From contig NZ_JH636049.1 in the NCBI RefSeq assembly GCF_000258175.1, positions 582,982-646,981 of the forward strand: a DNA stretch of 64,000 nucleotides, given 5' to 3'. The notes beneath the pieces are model-generated. The model saw only the letters and a program-made list of their open reading frames with translations. It was not told where the DNA came from and made no database searches. Of the stretch, positions 10,060 to 19,706 are shown piece by piece. Numbering within the stretch: the stretch's first letter is position 1; each line of letters opens with the position of its first letter. This DNA comes from Saccharomonospora xinjiangensis XJ-54. Lineage in GTDB: Bacteria > Actinomycetota > Actinomycetes > Mycobacteriales > Pseudonocardiaceae. The translations under genes and the position numbers were made by a program.

Positions 10060-11073
10060 TCAGGTGCCCGTCAGGGGAAGCACGGCGGCGGCGACACCGG
10101 CCACCACCGTTGTCGCGAGACCGCCGAACGCGATGCCACGCCATCCCCCGCGTAGCAGGACGCCGGGCCGCACGGCCGTCCCGAGACCGAAAAGGGCCGC
10201 CGAGAACAACACCGTCGTCGCCACCTCGGCGGCGCCGAGCACGCCTTCGGGAACAAGGCCGGTGCCGCGCGCGGCCATCATGAGCAAGAACCCGAGCACG
10301 AACATCGGAATCAACGGGGGCCTGCGGGTACCGCCGTCGCGCGGCGTGCGGCGTCGCTGCCAGACACTGACGCCGGCCACCATCGGCGCGAGAAACACCA
10401 CGCGCGTCAGTTTCACCACCACGGCCACCGCGACAGCCGCCGCGCCCACCGGTGAGGCCGCCACGACCACCTGCGCCACCTCGTGGACGCTCAGCCCCGC
10501 CCACGTCGCGATCCGCTCGGGCGACCAGCCCCACCACGAGCCGAGCAGCGGAACCGCCACCATCGCGGCGCTGCCGTAGACGGTGACGAGCGCGACGGCA
10601 CCTGCCACGTCCTCGTTCTCGGTATCGCTCACGCTGTCCATGGCGGCGATCGCGGAAGCACCGCAGATCGACGTCCCGGTCGCCACCAGCAACCCGAGTC
10701 CTCTCGGCAGACCGAGAAGCCTGCCGAGCAACAGGATCGCCGCGAACGACGCCGTCACCGTGACGGTCACGGCGAGGAGTGTTCCCGCCCCGAGATCGAC
10801 GACGTCGGCCACGCTCAGCCGCAGCCCGAGCAGCACGACGCCGATCCGCAGCAACGTCTTCGCCGCGAAGGTCACGCCCTCGTGTGTCGCGGGGGGCAGC
10901 AGCGGCCCCGCCAGTACGCCCAGCACGACGGCGACGGTCAGCGCGCTCACGGACGGCAACGCGGCGTTCACTGCCAGCGCGACGGCGGTCGCCGCCGCGG
11001 CCACGGACAGTCCTGGCGCCAGCGACCGGGCCCTGTGGAACCCGGAGCCGACGCGCTCTTCTGGTTGTGCCAT
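10060..11073 (-). CDS. YeiH-family membrane protein, putative anion (sulfate) exporter
   Basis: 337 aa, start MAQPEERVG at 11073; longer in-frame starts run into the divergent LysR promoter. About ten membrane segments. Family features include the internal GVLAGPLLPPATHEGVTFAA, LLRIGVVLLGLRLS and the GTSICGASAIAAMD helix typical of the YeiH/UPF0324 group. It is divergent from a LysR gene 70 bp away, the same arrangement as the E. coli yeiE-yeiH pair (known genetics). The transported ion is not established for most members. Confidence 0.88.
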   Translation of the reverse strand: MAQPEERVGSGFHRARSLAPGLSVAAAATAVALAVNAALPSVSALTVAVVLGVLAGPLLPPATHEGVTFAAKTLLRIGVVLLGLRLSVADVVDLGAGTLLAVTVTVTASFAAILLLGRLLGLPRGLGLLVATGTSICGASAIAAMDSVSDTENEDVAGAVALVTVYGSAAMVAVPLLGSWWGWSPERIATWAGLSVHEVAQVVVAASPVGAAAVAVAVVVKLTRVVFLAPMVAGVSVWQRRRTPRDGGTRRPPLIPMFVLGFLLMMAARGTGLVPEGVLGAAEVATTVLFSAALFGLGTAVRPGVLLRGGWRGIAFGGLATTVVAGVAAAVLPLTGT

Positions 11074-11143
11074 GTCGTGAGCGTGTCGGGCGTACCGCGG
11101 ACGCGGTAGCCGTCGATCTTGTCTGACGTCATAACCTGAGGGA

Positions 11144-12061
11144 ATGCCATCGTTGTCCGATCTCGACGCGCTCCGGCTGCTCCTGCTCGTCCGCGACCGG
11201 GGCAGCCTCACCGCCGCCGCGGCCGAACTCGGCATCAGCCAGCCCGCGGCGAGCAAGCGCATGAGCGCGCTGGAACGGCGCTGGAAGATCACACTGCTCG
11301 ACCGCACGCGGCGGGGCTCGGCACTGACTCCTGCCGGGACACTCGTGTGTGGCCTGGCGCAGCGGGTGCTGGACGAGGTCCGCGCGCTGGAGGACGGCGT
11401 CGCGTCGCTGCGGCACGATTACACCGCCAACCTCGTGGTGGCGGCGAGCCTGACGGTGGCCGAACACCTGCTGCCCGCCTGGCTCGGTGAGCTGCGCAGG
11501 GAGAACCCCGGCCTGCACGTCGGGTTGGAAGTCACGAACTCGGCGCATGTGTGCGAACTCGTCGAGGCGAAAACGGCCGATCTCGGTTTCGTGGAGACAC
11601 CGCGGCCGAGGCGAGGGCTGCGCTACCGCACGGTGGCCCGCGATCGGCTCGTGCTCGCCGTGCGGCCGGACCACGGGTGGGCCGGCCGACGGCGTCCTGT
11701 CGGCCCGCACGAACTCGCGCGGACACCGCTGGTGAGCCGCGAACGCGGTTCGGGGACCCGCGACACCGTCGAGCAGGCCATGGCCGCCCACGGCGCCACG
11801 CTCGCGCCGCCGCTGCTCGAACTCGGCTCAAGCGAGGCGGTCCGCAGCGCCGTGATCGCGGGAGCGGGTCCCGCGCTCGTCAGCGAACTCGTGGTGGCCG
11901 GAGCACTCGCCCGAGGTGTGCTCGTCGAGGTTCCCACCATCGGGCTCGAACTCGGCCGCAACCTCCGCGCGGTGTGGCGCACCGGGACCCGCCCCACGCG
12001 GGATGCGGCTCGCCTGCTCGCCATCGCCGTACGCGACCACGTACCCGCGCCGCCGCGCTGA
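11144..12061 (+). CDS. LysR-family regulator, divergent from YeiH
   Basis: 305 aa. An N-terminal LysR helix-turn-helix (LTAAAAELGISQPAASKRMS) is followed by a periplasmic-binding-like effector domain (LVVAASLTVAEHLLPAWLGE, ADLGFVETPRP). It faces yeiH across only 70 bp, so it most likely controls that gene and itself from the shared region. Reads as a full-length, intact member. Confidence 0.92.
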   Translation: MPSLSDLDALRLLLLVRDRGSLTAAAAELGISQPAASKRMSALERRWKITLLDRTRRGSALTPAGTLVCGLAQRVLDEVRALEDGVASLRHDYTANLVVAASLTVAEHLLPAWLGELRRENPGLHVGLEVTNSAHVCELVEAKTADLGFVETPRPRRGLRYRTVARDRLVLAVRPDHGWAGRRRPVGPHELARTPLVSRERGSGTRDTVEQAMAAHGATLAPPLLELGSSEAVRSAVIAGAGPALVSELVVAGALARGVLVEVPTIGLELGRNLRAVWRTGTRPTRDAARLLAIAVRDHVPAPPR

Positions 12062-12184
12062 CCGCCTTCCGGCTACGGCAATCCGGCGAGAGAACTCCCC
12101 TGAAGCCGTCCCTGATCGCTACGATCGCGGGATCTCGCGCACGCCGCCGCTGCCGGAGCGTCCTGTCCGCGAAGGAGACGCCTC

Positions 12185-12442
12185 ATGCTGTATCCCTGTA
12201 ATCGCTGCGGGCGGATGAACACCACGGCTCCCTCCATGTGCTGTGACCGTTGCATCCGGGAGATCGACGTGGAGTCCGAACGGTACGCGCGGGAGACGAT
12301 GCGCGAGTCCGAGGAGATTCTGAAGCAGTGGCGGCACGAGGACAAGGCGCTCGCCCGCAAGGGCGGATGCGCCGTCCTCGCCTTCGCCACCGTGGCGCTG
12401 CCGGTGCTCCTGCTCGTCCTGGATGCGGTGCGCCTCCTGTGA
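12185..12442 (+). CDS. Small zinc-ribbon membrane protein
   Basis: 85 aa, ATG 12185 with GAAGGAG a few bases upstream. The N-terminus has two cysteine pairs (CNRCGRMN and CCDRC), which fit a zinc ribbon; a charged helical middle is followed by one C-terminal membrane helix (GGCAVLAFATVALPVLLLV). No known family recognised. It stands alone between LysR and the DUF397 pair. Composition and ribosome site support a real gene. Confidence 0.65.
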   Translation: MLYPCNRCGRMNTTAPSMCCDRCIREIDVESERYARETMRESEEILKQWRHEDKALARKGGCAVLAFATVALPVLLLVLDAVRLL

Positions 12443-12690
12443 CACCGCCGCCCCGGCCTGCTGCCTGGCGTGGACCGCACCCGCAACCCCCAGGCGCGCG
12501 GCGTCGCGGCTCCGCTGCGCAACGCGTCCGCGTCAACGGGCCCCGAGCAGGCCACGAGCGCCCCCGGCGCACGGCGGATGCCGTGTCCGGTCATCGGTGC
12601 GGCCCCGTACCCGGCTGGTCGTCGGCGCCACGGCCGCCCCGCATCGGGCAGCGGTGCCCGAAGTCTCCGCCGAGCGACGCCTCTCCCTCG

Positions 12691-12891
12691 TCACACCTCG
12701 AATTCGCCTGCCTTGACCCCGGCCACGAAAGCCCGCCACTCCGCCGCCGTGTAGCGGATCGTGGCGTCGTCGGGACGTTTCGAATGCCGGATCAGCACAT
12801 CCCCGCTGCCGTCGCACACCGGGGTGAATTCCACGCAGTTTCCGTTGGGGTTGCTGAAACTGCTCTTCCTCCACAACAGACCGTGTGTCAC
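12691..12891 (-). CDS. DUF397 protein
   Basis: 66 aa. WRKSSFSNPNGNCVEF, then DVLIRHSKRPD and WRAFVAGVKAGEF, is the complete DUF397 signature. GTG 12891 overlaps the stop of the upstream regulator (GTGA), as is usual for this pair. DUF397 proteins are nearly confined to actinomycetes and accompany HTH/DUF5753 regulators; a toxin-antitoxin-like or signalling partnership (Scr1 type) has been proposed but is not proven here. Confidence 0.92.
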   Translation of the reverse strand: MTHGLLWRKSSFSNPNGNCVEFTPVCDGSGDVLIRHSKRPDDATIRYTAAEWRAFVAGVKAGEFEV

Positions 12892-13742
12892 GTTGCCTCC
12901 AGTTCCTCTGTGATCGTCCTCAGCAGATCGGCCGATTCGGCGGGACTTCTCGCGAGACCACGAATGATCTCCACCGCCTTCCGGTACGCCTCCACGTCGT
13001 CCTCGTCGAGCACGAAGGCGCCCGAGCTGTAGTGCTCGAAGTGCACCACCGGTGGCGCGTCGGGGAATTCGTAGAGCACGAAAGGGCCAGCCCAGCCCGG
13101 ATGCCAGCCGATACGCGGCGGCACGATCTGGACAGTGATGTTGTCGCGACCACCCATCGCGACCAGATGCCGGAGCTGGTCGGCCATCACGGGAGGCGAC
13201 CCGACGATCTCGCGCACCGCGTCCTCGGCGATGAGCGCGAGCAGCCGGAGTGGATCGCGGCGGGTGACCACCTCCGAACGCCCGACGCGCAGCATCACCC
13301 GCGCGTCCACCTCGTGCGGCTCAAGCTGGGTGGCACCGGCTAGCGCGCGGGCGTAGTCGGCGGTCTGGAGCAGGCCGGGTACGACGTCCCGCGCCCACTC
13401 GACCACCGCCGAGGCATGGCGTTCCGACTCGATGGCGCCCGCGAGCTGCTGCGGAATCCCCGGCATGCCCACCACGAGCCAGTTCGGTTCCGCGGCGTGG
13501 CGGGCGAGCTCGACGAGGCGCTGCTTCTCCTCACCGGTGACGCCGAGCAGGGTCAGCAGCGACGCCGTGTCCTCGGGGTTCGGCAGCCTCCGCCCCGTCG
13601 CCCAGTGGGACACGGTGCCATGGCTGAAACCCAGCCGTTGCGAGATCTCTCTCCCGCTCATTCCGGACGCATCCACGAGTCTGCGGATCGCCGCCGTCAA
13701 CGCGCGGGCCCGTGTCGTCAGCCCGCTGGTGTCCCATGGCAC
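12888..13742 (-). CDS. HTH regulator with DUF5753 domain (Scr1-type partner of DUF397)
   Basis: 284 aa from GTG 13742. An N-terminal XRE-type helix-turn-helix (MSGREISQRLGFSHGTVSHW) is joined to the DUF5753 effector domain (VVPGLLQTADYARAL, ITVQIVPPRIGWHPGWAGPF, HYSSGAFVLDEDDVEAYRKA). Such regulators occur in many copies in antibiotic-producing actinomycetes and typically act with the adjacent DUF397 protein. No operator is obvious upstream. Confidence 0.92.
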   Translation of the reverse strand: MPWDTSGLTTRARALTAAIRRLVDASGMSGREISQRLGFSHGTVSHWATGRRLPNPEDTASLLTLLGVTGEEKQRLVELARHAAEPNWLVVGMPGIPQQLAGAIESERHASAVVEWARDVVPGLLQTADYARALAGATQLEPHEVDARVMLRVGRSEVVTRRDPLRLLALIAEDAVREIVGSPPVMADQLRHLVAMGGRDNITVQIVPPRIGWHPGWAGPFVLYEFPDAPPVVHFEHYSSGAFVLDEDDVEAYRKAVEIIRGLARSPAESADLLRTITEELEAT

Positions 13743-13860
13743 GCGCCGGATCGTAGCGAGAGATCACCCTCGCGCAGCAGTCACACGATCGGGAGATTGC
13801 AACTACAGCCTGTAGACAGCCACTGTGATCAGCGAACACCGGAATCCAGGGGGTCCGACG

Positions 13861-14109
13861 ATGGAACGATTTCGCTGGCAGCAGGCGGAAGGACGGCGGC
13901 ACGCCTACAACGCGTGGAAGACCGCGACACCGCATCCCGGCATCGCGTTCGAGGCGTTGTGCGGCGCGGAGGTCATCCCACGGGAACACGACTTCGTCGA
14001 GCTGTCCGGCTGGTGGCACGACCCCACCTGCTGGGCCTGCGACCGCGAATGGCGGGTCCGCGCGGGTTTTCCCGCCCACGACATCCCTCCGCTGCCGGAG
14101 AACGCGTGA
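13861..14109 (+). CDS. Small zinc-finger-like protein
   Basis: 82 aa from ATG 13861; CAGGGGGT lies just upstream, and the GTG at 13825 lacks a site. Sequence FRWQQAEGRRHAYNAW followed by HPGIAFEALCG and WWHDPTCWACDREW gives Cys/His residues arranged as a probable metal site. Genes like this are often found next to HTH/DUF397 pairs in actinomycetes, and this one is divergent from such a pair. Function unknown. Confidence 0.7.
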   Translation: MERFRWQQAEGRRHAYNAWKTATPHPGIAFEALCGAEVIPREHDFVELSGWWHDPTCWACDREWRVRAGFPAHDIPPLPENA

Positions 14110-14148
14110 GCGCTGCCGCCGCCACCCTCGCGGGGTTCGCGTGTGCTG

Positions 14149-14946
14149 TCACGGCGCGGGGAGCGTCGCGCAGAGTTCGGTGGGAAGGTCGGTGAACTCG
14201 CGGTCCAGACCAGTGCATCCGGCGCCGCTCGTGCGCAGCACCGTCTCCCAGTGGTCACGGTCGAACCGCAGGAACCATCGGGCGACGTCGCCGCCCGGCT
14301 CGCACTCACCGCCGTCCGGAGCGCACCTGCCCGCCGCCGGATTCACGTCGAGGATCAGCCAGGTGCCGTCACAGGCGCGCACCTCGCGCACGCTGCGCAG
14401 GCGCTTCACCGGAACGTCGAGCTGGTACACGGCCTTGTCGATCCACACGGGATCGCAGGTGTCCTCCGGCGGGTGGCAGCCGAGGAGGTCGTCACACCGG
14501 CGATAGCGATCACCGTCGGGTGTCCACGCGGGGAAGGCGGCGTTGAACACCAACATCCGCTCACCGAGGGGAGCGGACACCGTCAACGGAACCTCCGCCG
14601 TGCGCCGCCCACGGCACGCGCCGACGTCCGGCATCGGCGCCGAGTACATGACGTTGGCGTAGACGGTGTCCGGCCGGTCCGGCAACGCGTCCTGCACGTG
14701 TTCGACGCGCACGTCGTCGCCGCAGTCCTCCCCGCCCGAGGGCAGCTCCACCACCACCCGCACCGATCGCTCGCCCGTGCGCACGACGTCAACGACGTCG
14801 GCGGCGAACGCCACCGGCTCCGCCACCTGTTCCCGCCCGCTGTCCTGAGCCGGCTCGCGTGTCAGCCCCGCGGTCACCGCGAACGACGCCGCCACCACGC
14901 CTGCCACAGCGATCGCCACGGCCCACCCACGCCGACGTCTCATCAC
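14149..14946 (-). CDS. Membrane-anchored exported protein of unknown function
   Basis: About 265 aa (GTG 14946 or ATG 14943). A basic start and one membrane helix (WAVAIAVAGVVAASFAVTAG) lead to an extracellular domain with many cysteines (CGDD, VGACRGRR, RRCDDLLGCHPPEDTC, VRACDG, GAGCTGLD), probably disulphide-linked. No family recognised. It converges on the zinc-finger-like gene and is followed, after 14 bp on its upstream side, by another membrane protein gene on the same strand. Confidence 0.7.
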   Translation of the reverse strand: MMRRRRGWAVAIAVAGVVAASFAVTAGLTREPAQDSGREQVAEPVAFAADVVDVVRTGERSVRVVVELPSGGEDCGDDVRVEHVQDALPDRPDTVYANVMYSAPMPDVGACRGRRTAEVPLTVSAPLGERMLVFNAAFPAWTPDGDRYRRCDDLLGCHPPEDTCDPVWIDKAVYQLDVPVKRLRSVREVRACDGTWLILDVNPAAGRCAPDGGECEPGGDVARWFLRFDRDHWETVLRTSGAGCTGLDREFTDLPTELCATLPAP

Positions 14947-14960
14947 CGCACCCCCTCATC

Positions 14961-15728
14961 CTATGGCTGAAGCCGGTCGAGCCCGGCACGCCGCTCCTTC
15001 TCCCTGCGCGCGGCGTCGGCGCGGCTTCGCCTGCTCGCTCGCTGCTTGCCGTCCCGCGGCACCAGCAGCAGCAGATCACCACCCTGAGTCGCGAGAACGC
15101 CCCCGAGTTCGGCGTCACCGGCGAACCAGCCCCCACCCTCGATGCCCTGCTGACCCGCGTCGTGGTCGGCCACACCGCGCGCCACCATCATCGGCCACCG
15201 CTGCCCCTGCCCGAGGCGGACACTCAGCGTGCCGTTGTCGAGCCCCAGCACGATCCGCACAGGCTCGCGGAACTCCGGGGCGTAGACGGACAGTACCCGG
15301 GACTGTGCCCGCAACAGCGCGAGTTGGCCGAAAAGGAAGTAGTGCACGATCTTCGTCACACCGATCCCGACGCCCACGAGCGGGTACAGCACGCCGACGT
15401 CGAGCACGAACGGCACCGTGCACAACACGGCCGACAGCGCGAGCAAGGCCGCGTAACGGCGGAGCACGACGGCCCGGTGCAGGCGTAGCAGTCGGCGCAG
15501 ATCGGCGTCGGCGGGAAGGCCGATCCTGCGCCGCTGCACCCGCCTCACCGCGAGGATCGTCAGGACCAGCAGGCATACCATCCCCGGAATCGCCAGCAGG
15601 TACACGGTGTCGCTCGCCACGGACAGTGTCGTCGCGTACGCGGCCAGTGCCGTGCCCGACCACGCCACCGCGCGCCGCCAGCGGCGGCGTGGTGGGTTCG
15701 CGGTGTCCACAGTCGTCGGTCGCGTCAC
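14961..15728 (-). CDS. Four-helix membrane protein, unknown
   Basis: 255 aa with about four membrane segments (residues 22-40, 42-60, 92-112, 115-138) and a cytosolic C-terminal half ending in a strongly basic tail (RRSRADAARREKERR). The C-terminal part has short beta segments (RIVLGLDNGTLSVRL, GDLLLLVPRDG). Not a family I can name. Probably transcribed with the preceding exported-protein gene. Confidence 0.65.
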   Translation of the reverse strand: MTRPTTVDTANPPRRRWRRAVAWSGTALAAYATTLSVASDTVYLLAIPGMVCLLVLTILAVRRVQRRRIGLPADADLRRLLRLHRAVVLRRYAALLALSAVLCTVPFVLDVGVLYPLVGVGIGVTKIVHYFLFGQLALLRAQSRVLSVYAPEFREPVRIVLGLDNGTLSVRLGQGQRWPMMVARGVADHDAGQQGIEGGGWFAGDAELGGVLATQGGDLLLLVPRDGKQRASRRSRADAARREKERRAGLDRLQP

Positions 15729-15819
15729 CGCGGAACCGTAAGCCGGCGCATGTCACCGGCGCCAGGTGCGGATCGTCACCGTCCGCCGATGGCGAACACG
15801 CGGACGCGGGCTGCCGCGT

Positions 15820-16010
15820 GTGTGCAGGAAGTGCCGACACCCGTGCAGGAAGTGCGGACACGAGACGCAGGGTGTCGTGTCCGCAGTCTGTGTACGGGTG
15901 TTTGCACTTTGCGGCGCGGACGCACGTACAGCAAGTGCCGACACCCGTGCAGCAAGTGCCGACACGCGTGCAGGAAGTGCGGACGCACGTGCAGGAAGTG
16001 CGGACACGCC
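15820..16010 (+). repeat. Hairpin + 21-bp-unit element, copy B
   Basis: Two 21-bp units (15820-15840, 15841-15861), a perfect 11-bp hairpin (15853-15863 with 15875-15885, 11-nt loop), the conserved 22-nt tail (15886-15907), then four units to 16010. The element touches the stop codon of hutI, so it is the 3' end of the hut operon transcript. Confidence 0.9.
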
Positions 16011-16012
16011 CG

Positions 16013-17179
16013 TCAGCGGGCTCGGCTGCCTTCTCGCCACACGGCGTGCGTCAGCGGGACCCCCGGGCGGTAGGCGAGGTGGGCGGCCGACGGCGCGTCG
16101 AGCACGTGCACGTCGGCGCGCGCGCCGGGGCGCAGCACGCCGACGGCTCCCTCGCCCGACTCCCTGCGCAGTGCCCGCGCTCCGCCCCAGGTCGCGGCGC
16201 GCACGGCCTCCTCGACGGTCATCCTCATCTGCAACACGGCGGTGGCGACGCAGAACGCCATGGACGTCGTGTACGACGAGCCGGGATTGCAGTTGGAGGC
16301 CAGCGCCACGGTCGCGCCCGCGTCGAGCAGTGCGCGGGCGTCCGGCAACGGCTGGCGCGTCGAGAGGTCGCAGGCCGGCAGGAGCGTCGCCACGGTCTCG
16401 GAGTTCGCCAGTGCGTCCACATCGGAACCGGTGAGATACGTGCAGTGGTCCACACTGGCCGCGCCGTGCTCCACCGCGACCCGCACACCCGGTCCTGCAC
16501 CGAGCTGGTTGCCGTGGACCCGCAGTCCGAGTCCTGCCTTCGCGGCGGCGGTGAGCACCGCGCTCGCCGCGTCGGCGTCGAACGCGCCACGCTCGCAGAA
16601 CACGTCCGCCCAGCGCACGTGGGGTGCCACCGCGTCGAGCATTTCGCCGCACACGAGGGCGACGTAGTCGTCGGTGTCCCAGCCGGGTGGAACCACATGG
16701 GCGCCGAGGAAGGTCACCTCGTCCACGAACCCGGCCGCGAGGCGCGCGGCTCTCGTCTCCTCGGCCACGGTGAGGCCGTAGCCGGTCTTGGTTTCGAGGC
16801 AGGTCGTTCCCTGGTTCACGGCCTCCTCGGTGAGGCGCCGCAGGGTGGCGGCGAGCGCGTCGTCCGACGCGGCGCGCGTGGTCTCCACGGTCACGGCGAT
16901 ACCGCCCGCGTCGTAGGGGCGACCGGCGAGGCGCGCGGCGAACTCGGCGGACCGGTCGCCCGCGAAGACCAGGTGGGTGTGGCTGTCCACCCAGCCGGGC
17001 AGCGCAGCGCGTCCTTCGACGTCGATGCGCTCGTCCGCGTCGGGCGCGCGCGTCGCGGGGCCGACCCACTCCACGCGACGGCCCGACAGCACCAGCGCCG
17101 CGTCGGTGATCGTGCCGAGGTGCTCGTCGTTCGTCGTCAACTCGCCGATCCCGGTGATCAGTGTCGATGTCGTCGTCAT
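16013..17179 (-). CDS. hutI: Imidazolonepropionase
   Basis: 388 aa. Hydrolyses imidazolonepropionate to N-formimidoylglutamate, third step of histidine breakdown. Metal-site and family motifs: [45 protein letters not shown], and [13 protein letters not shown] 17179 overlaps the hutF stop (ATGA) and was preferred to a GTG two codons earlier. Last gene of the hut operon. Confidence 0.95.
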   Translation of the reverse strand: MTTTSTLITGIGELTTNDEHLGTITDAALVLSGRRVEWVGPATRAPDADERIDVEGRAALPGWVDSHTHLVFAGDRSAEFAARLAGRPYDAGGIAVTVETTRAASDDALAATLRRLTEEAVNQGTTCLETKTGYGLTVAEETRAARLAAGFVDEVTFLGAHVVPPGWDTDDYVALVCGEMLDAVAPHVRWADVFCERGAFDADAASAVLTAAAKAGLGLRVHGNQLGAGPGVRVAVEHGAASVDHCTYLTGSDVDALANSETVATLLPACDLSTRQPLPDARALLDAGATVALASNCNPGSSYTTSMAFCVATAVLQMRMTVEEAVRAATWGGARALRRESGEGAVGVLRPGARADVHVLDAPSAAHLAYRPGVPLTHAVWREGSRAR

Positions 17180-18504
17180 GCCCACAGCCGTTCGATCTCC
17201 CGTGCCAGCAGTGCTCCCACGTCGCCGAGGGTGGTGTGCCGTCCCTCCGACGCCACGACACGACCGGCGACGACCACCGCGGCCACGTCGGCTGCCGAGG
17301 CCACCAGCGGCACCTGCTCCGGTGCCGCACCGGCCGTCCTCGGTGTGTCGTCACGTACGGCCACCAGGTCGGCGGGCGCTCCCGGTGCGATCACTCCGGC
17401 TTCAGGCCACCCGAGCGTGGCGTGTCCCGCCGCCGTGGCTGTCTTCAGCAGCTCGGCAGGTGTGAACCGGCCACGGCGGCCGGAGCGCAGTCGTTCGCCG
17501 TACTCCAGTGCCCTGGCCTCGCCCAGCGGGTCCACCACGGCGTGCTGATCGCTGCCGAGGCAGAGTGAACAACCCGCGTCGGCGAGCTCGCGCATCGGCC
17601 CGAGGCCGTCGGCGAGGTCGGCCTCGGTGGTCGGGCAGGCACACACCGCCGTGCCGCTTCCGCCGAGCAGCGCCACGTCGCCCGCACTGAGGTGGGTGGC
17701 GTGGACGGCCGTGGTGCGCGCCGACAGCACCCCGGTCTCGTGCAGCAACTCCACCGGGGTGCGCCCGTAGGCGGCGTGGCACGCGGCGTTCTCGGCGGGT
17801 TGCTCGGAGACGTGGACGTGCAGGGGACGGCCCGGCAGCGCGGCGGCCACCTCGGGCAGGTCAGGCGCGGCGACGGCACGCACCGAGTGCACTGCGGCAC
17901 CGACGCGGGTGGTGGCGTCGGTGCCGTCGCGATCAAGGGCCTCGACCCGCTCCCGCCACCGCGCCACATCACCGTCACCGAACCTGCGCTGAACCCCGTC
18001 GAGGGGCTCGCCGATGCCGCCCGTGAGGTAGCACGTGTCCAGGATGGTCAGGCGTAGCCCCGCCTCGGCCGCGGCCTGCCGCAGCGCCTCGCCCATCGCG
18101 TTCGGGTCGGCGTAGCGGCGGCCGTCCTGCGCGTGGTGCAGGTAGTGGAACTCTCCGACGCAGGAGATCCCGGCCACCACCATCTCGGCGTAGACGGCTC
18201 TGGCGAGCCGGAAGTAGGAGTCGGGGTCGAGCCGCTCCGCCACCCGGTACATCGTGTCGCGCCAGGTCCAGAACGTGCCGCCCGCCGCGTCGCCACCGTG
18301 GGTGCGGCCTCGCAGCGCCCGGTGGAACGCATGGGAATGCGCGTTGGCGAACCCGGGCAGCACCACGCCGGGCAGGCGGTGTGATCCCGGTTCGGGACGC
18401 GCGCGTTCCACGGCGGTGATCGTGCCGTCGCCGCCCACCCTCACGAGCACGCGAGAGGTGAGTCCCTCGGGCAGCCACGCGTGTTCGCACCAGTAGCTCA
18501 GCAC
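17176..18504 (-). CDS. hutF: Formimidoylglutamate deiminase
   Basis: 442 aa. Converts N-formimidoylglutamate to N-formylglutamate and ammonia. Amidohydrolase features: metal ligands in [11 protein letters not shown], family stretch [34 protein letters not shown], and [18 protein letters not shown] 18504 is the best start because it overlaps the end of the preceding M20 gene by 7 bases; further upstream the frame is only a shadow of that gene. Confidence 0.94.
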   Translation of the reverse strand: MLSYWCEHAWLPEGLTSRVLVRVGGDGTITAVERARPEPGSHRLPGVVLPGFANAHSHAFHRALRGRTHGGDAAGGTFWTWRDTMYRVAERLDPDSYFRLARAVYAEMVVAGISCVGEFHYLHHAQDGRRYADPNAMGEALRQAAAEAGLRLTILDTCYLTGGIGEPLDGVQRRFGDGDVARWRERVEALDRDGTDATTRVGAAVHSVRAVAAPDLPEVAAALPGRPLHVHVSEQPAENAACHAAYGRTPVELLHETGVLSARTTAVHATHLSAGDVALLGGSGTAVCACPTTEADLADGLGPMRELADAGCSLCLGSDQHAVVDPLGEARALEYGERLRSGRRGRFTPAELLKTATAAGHATLGWPEAGVIAPGAPADLVAVRDDTPRTAGAAPEQVPLVASAADVAAVVVAGRVVASEGRHTTLGDVGALLAREIERLWA

Positions 18505-19706
18505 GGTACCCCCGCGAGGTGGGCGAGGACGCGGGCGAGGGCGGCGGCCCCGGCCTCGCAGTCGTCCGCCTCGGCGTGCTCGGCCGGGGCGTGGCTGACT
18601 CCGGTGGGGTTGCGCACGAACAGCATCGCGGTGGGCACGTGGTGCGCGAGCACGCCCGCGTCGTGTCCCGCGCCCGTCGCCAGCGCGGGCGCCCCGCCGA
18701 GCACACCGGCCAGCTCGTCGCGCAACGCGCTGTCGAAGGTGACCGTGCCGGTGTACGACTCCTCGCGCACGGCGACGGTGCAGCCCTCGGCCTCGGCCGC
18801 CTCGCGCGCCGCTTCGGTGATCTCGGCGACGACGTGCCGGGTCTCGCCGTCCCCGCTCGCGCGAGCGTCGAGCCAGACGTCCACAGTGGACGGGATGACG
18901 TTCGTGCCGCCCGGTGTGGGCACCAGCCTGCCCACGGTGGCTCGCGCACCGGGAACCGACGCGGCGGCGCGGCGCGCGGCCAGCACGAGCGACGCGGCAG
19001 GCAGCATCGGGTCCCTGCGGTCGGCCAGCGCCGTGGCCCCGGCGTGGTTTCCCTCGCCGGAGAAGCTCAGCCGCCAGCGACCGTGCGCGAGGATCGAACT
19101 CGCGAGGCCCACGGGCCTGCCCAGGTCCACGAGACCCCGGCCCTGCTCCACGTGCAGCTCGACGAAACAACCGATGCGGCCCAGCGTCTCGGGGTCGGGT
19201 CCGAGGTGCTCGGGAGCCACTCCCCGGGCCCTGACGGCCTCGGCGAGCGTGACGCCGTCGGTGTCGCGAAGGGTGCGCGCCGTGTCCGTGTCGAGTGTGC
19301 CGGCGAGCAGCCGCGAACCGAGGCAGGGCACGCCGAACCGCCCGCCCTCCTCCTCCGCGAACACCGCGACGGCGAGCGGGCGCGACCGCGTGAACCCCTC
19401 GGCGCGCAGCAGGTCCACGGCGGCGAGCGCCGAGGCCACGCCGAGTGGGCCGTCGAAGGCACCACCGCCGGGCACCGAGTCGAGATGGCTTCCCGTCACC
19501 ACCGCGTCCGGGCCCGGCTCGCCCCACCACGCCCACAGGTTGCCGTTGCGGTCGGTGTGCACGTCGAGGCCCCTCGCGGTGGCCTCGGCGGTGAACCACT
19601 CGCGCAGTTCCGCCTCGGCGCGATCGAAACCGTGCCGCGAGTAGCCGCCCCTGCGGTCGGTGCCCACGCCTGCGATGGCATCGAGCAACGAGGTCGCGCC
19701 GCTCAT
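18498..19706 (-). CDS. M20-family amidohydrolase (allantoate-amidohydrolase-like) in the hut operon
   Basis: 402 aa. M20/Zn-peptidase fold: metal motifs [17 protein letters not shown] and [14 protein letters not shown], then FVELHVEQG and a late [10 protein letters not shown]. Closest recognisable group is allantoate amidohydrolase / N-carbamoyl-amino-acid hydrolase. Here it sits between hutU and hutF with 4- and 7-base overlaps, where a HutG enzyme (N-formylglutamate to glutamate plus formate) is needed. The inference is that it fills that role, since no canonical HutG is in the cluster. I recall the same neighbour order in Streptomyces. Confidence 0.88.
   Translation of the reverse strand: MSGATSLLDAIAGVGTDRRGGYSRHGFDRAEAELREWFTAEATARGLDVHTDRNGNLWAWWGEPGPDAVVTGSHLDSVPGGGAFDGPLGVASALAAVDLLRAEGFTRSRPLAVAVFAEEEGGRFGVPCLGSRLLAGTLDTDTARTLRDTDGVTLAEAVRARGVAPEHLGPDPETLGRIGCFVELHVEQGRGLVDLGRPVGLASSILAHGRWRLSFSGEGNHAGATALADRRDPMLPAASLVLAARRAAASVPGARATVGRLVPTPGGTNVIPSTVDVWLDARASGDGETRHVVAEITEAAREAAEAEGCTVAVREESYTGTVTFDSALRDELAGVLGGAPALATGAGHDAGVLAHHVPTAMLFVRNPTGVSHAPAEHAEADDCEAGAAALARVLAHLAGVPC

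Noticed and set aside
9654..10283. Frames encoding 7-residue repeats through the tandem arrays and element A
   Set aside because: The 21-bp period keeps any frame open; no start site with ribosome signal and no consistent frame among copies A, B and C.
14963..17548. Long plus-strand frame opposite hutI and hypothetical genes
   Set aside because: Product is repetitive and runs through element B; the minus-strand hut genes explain the sequence.
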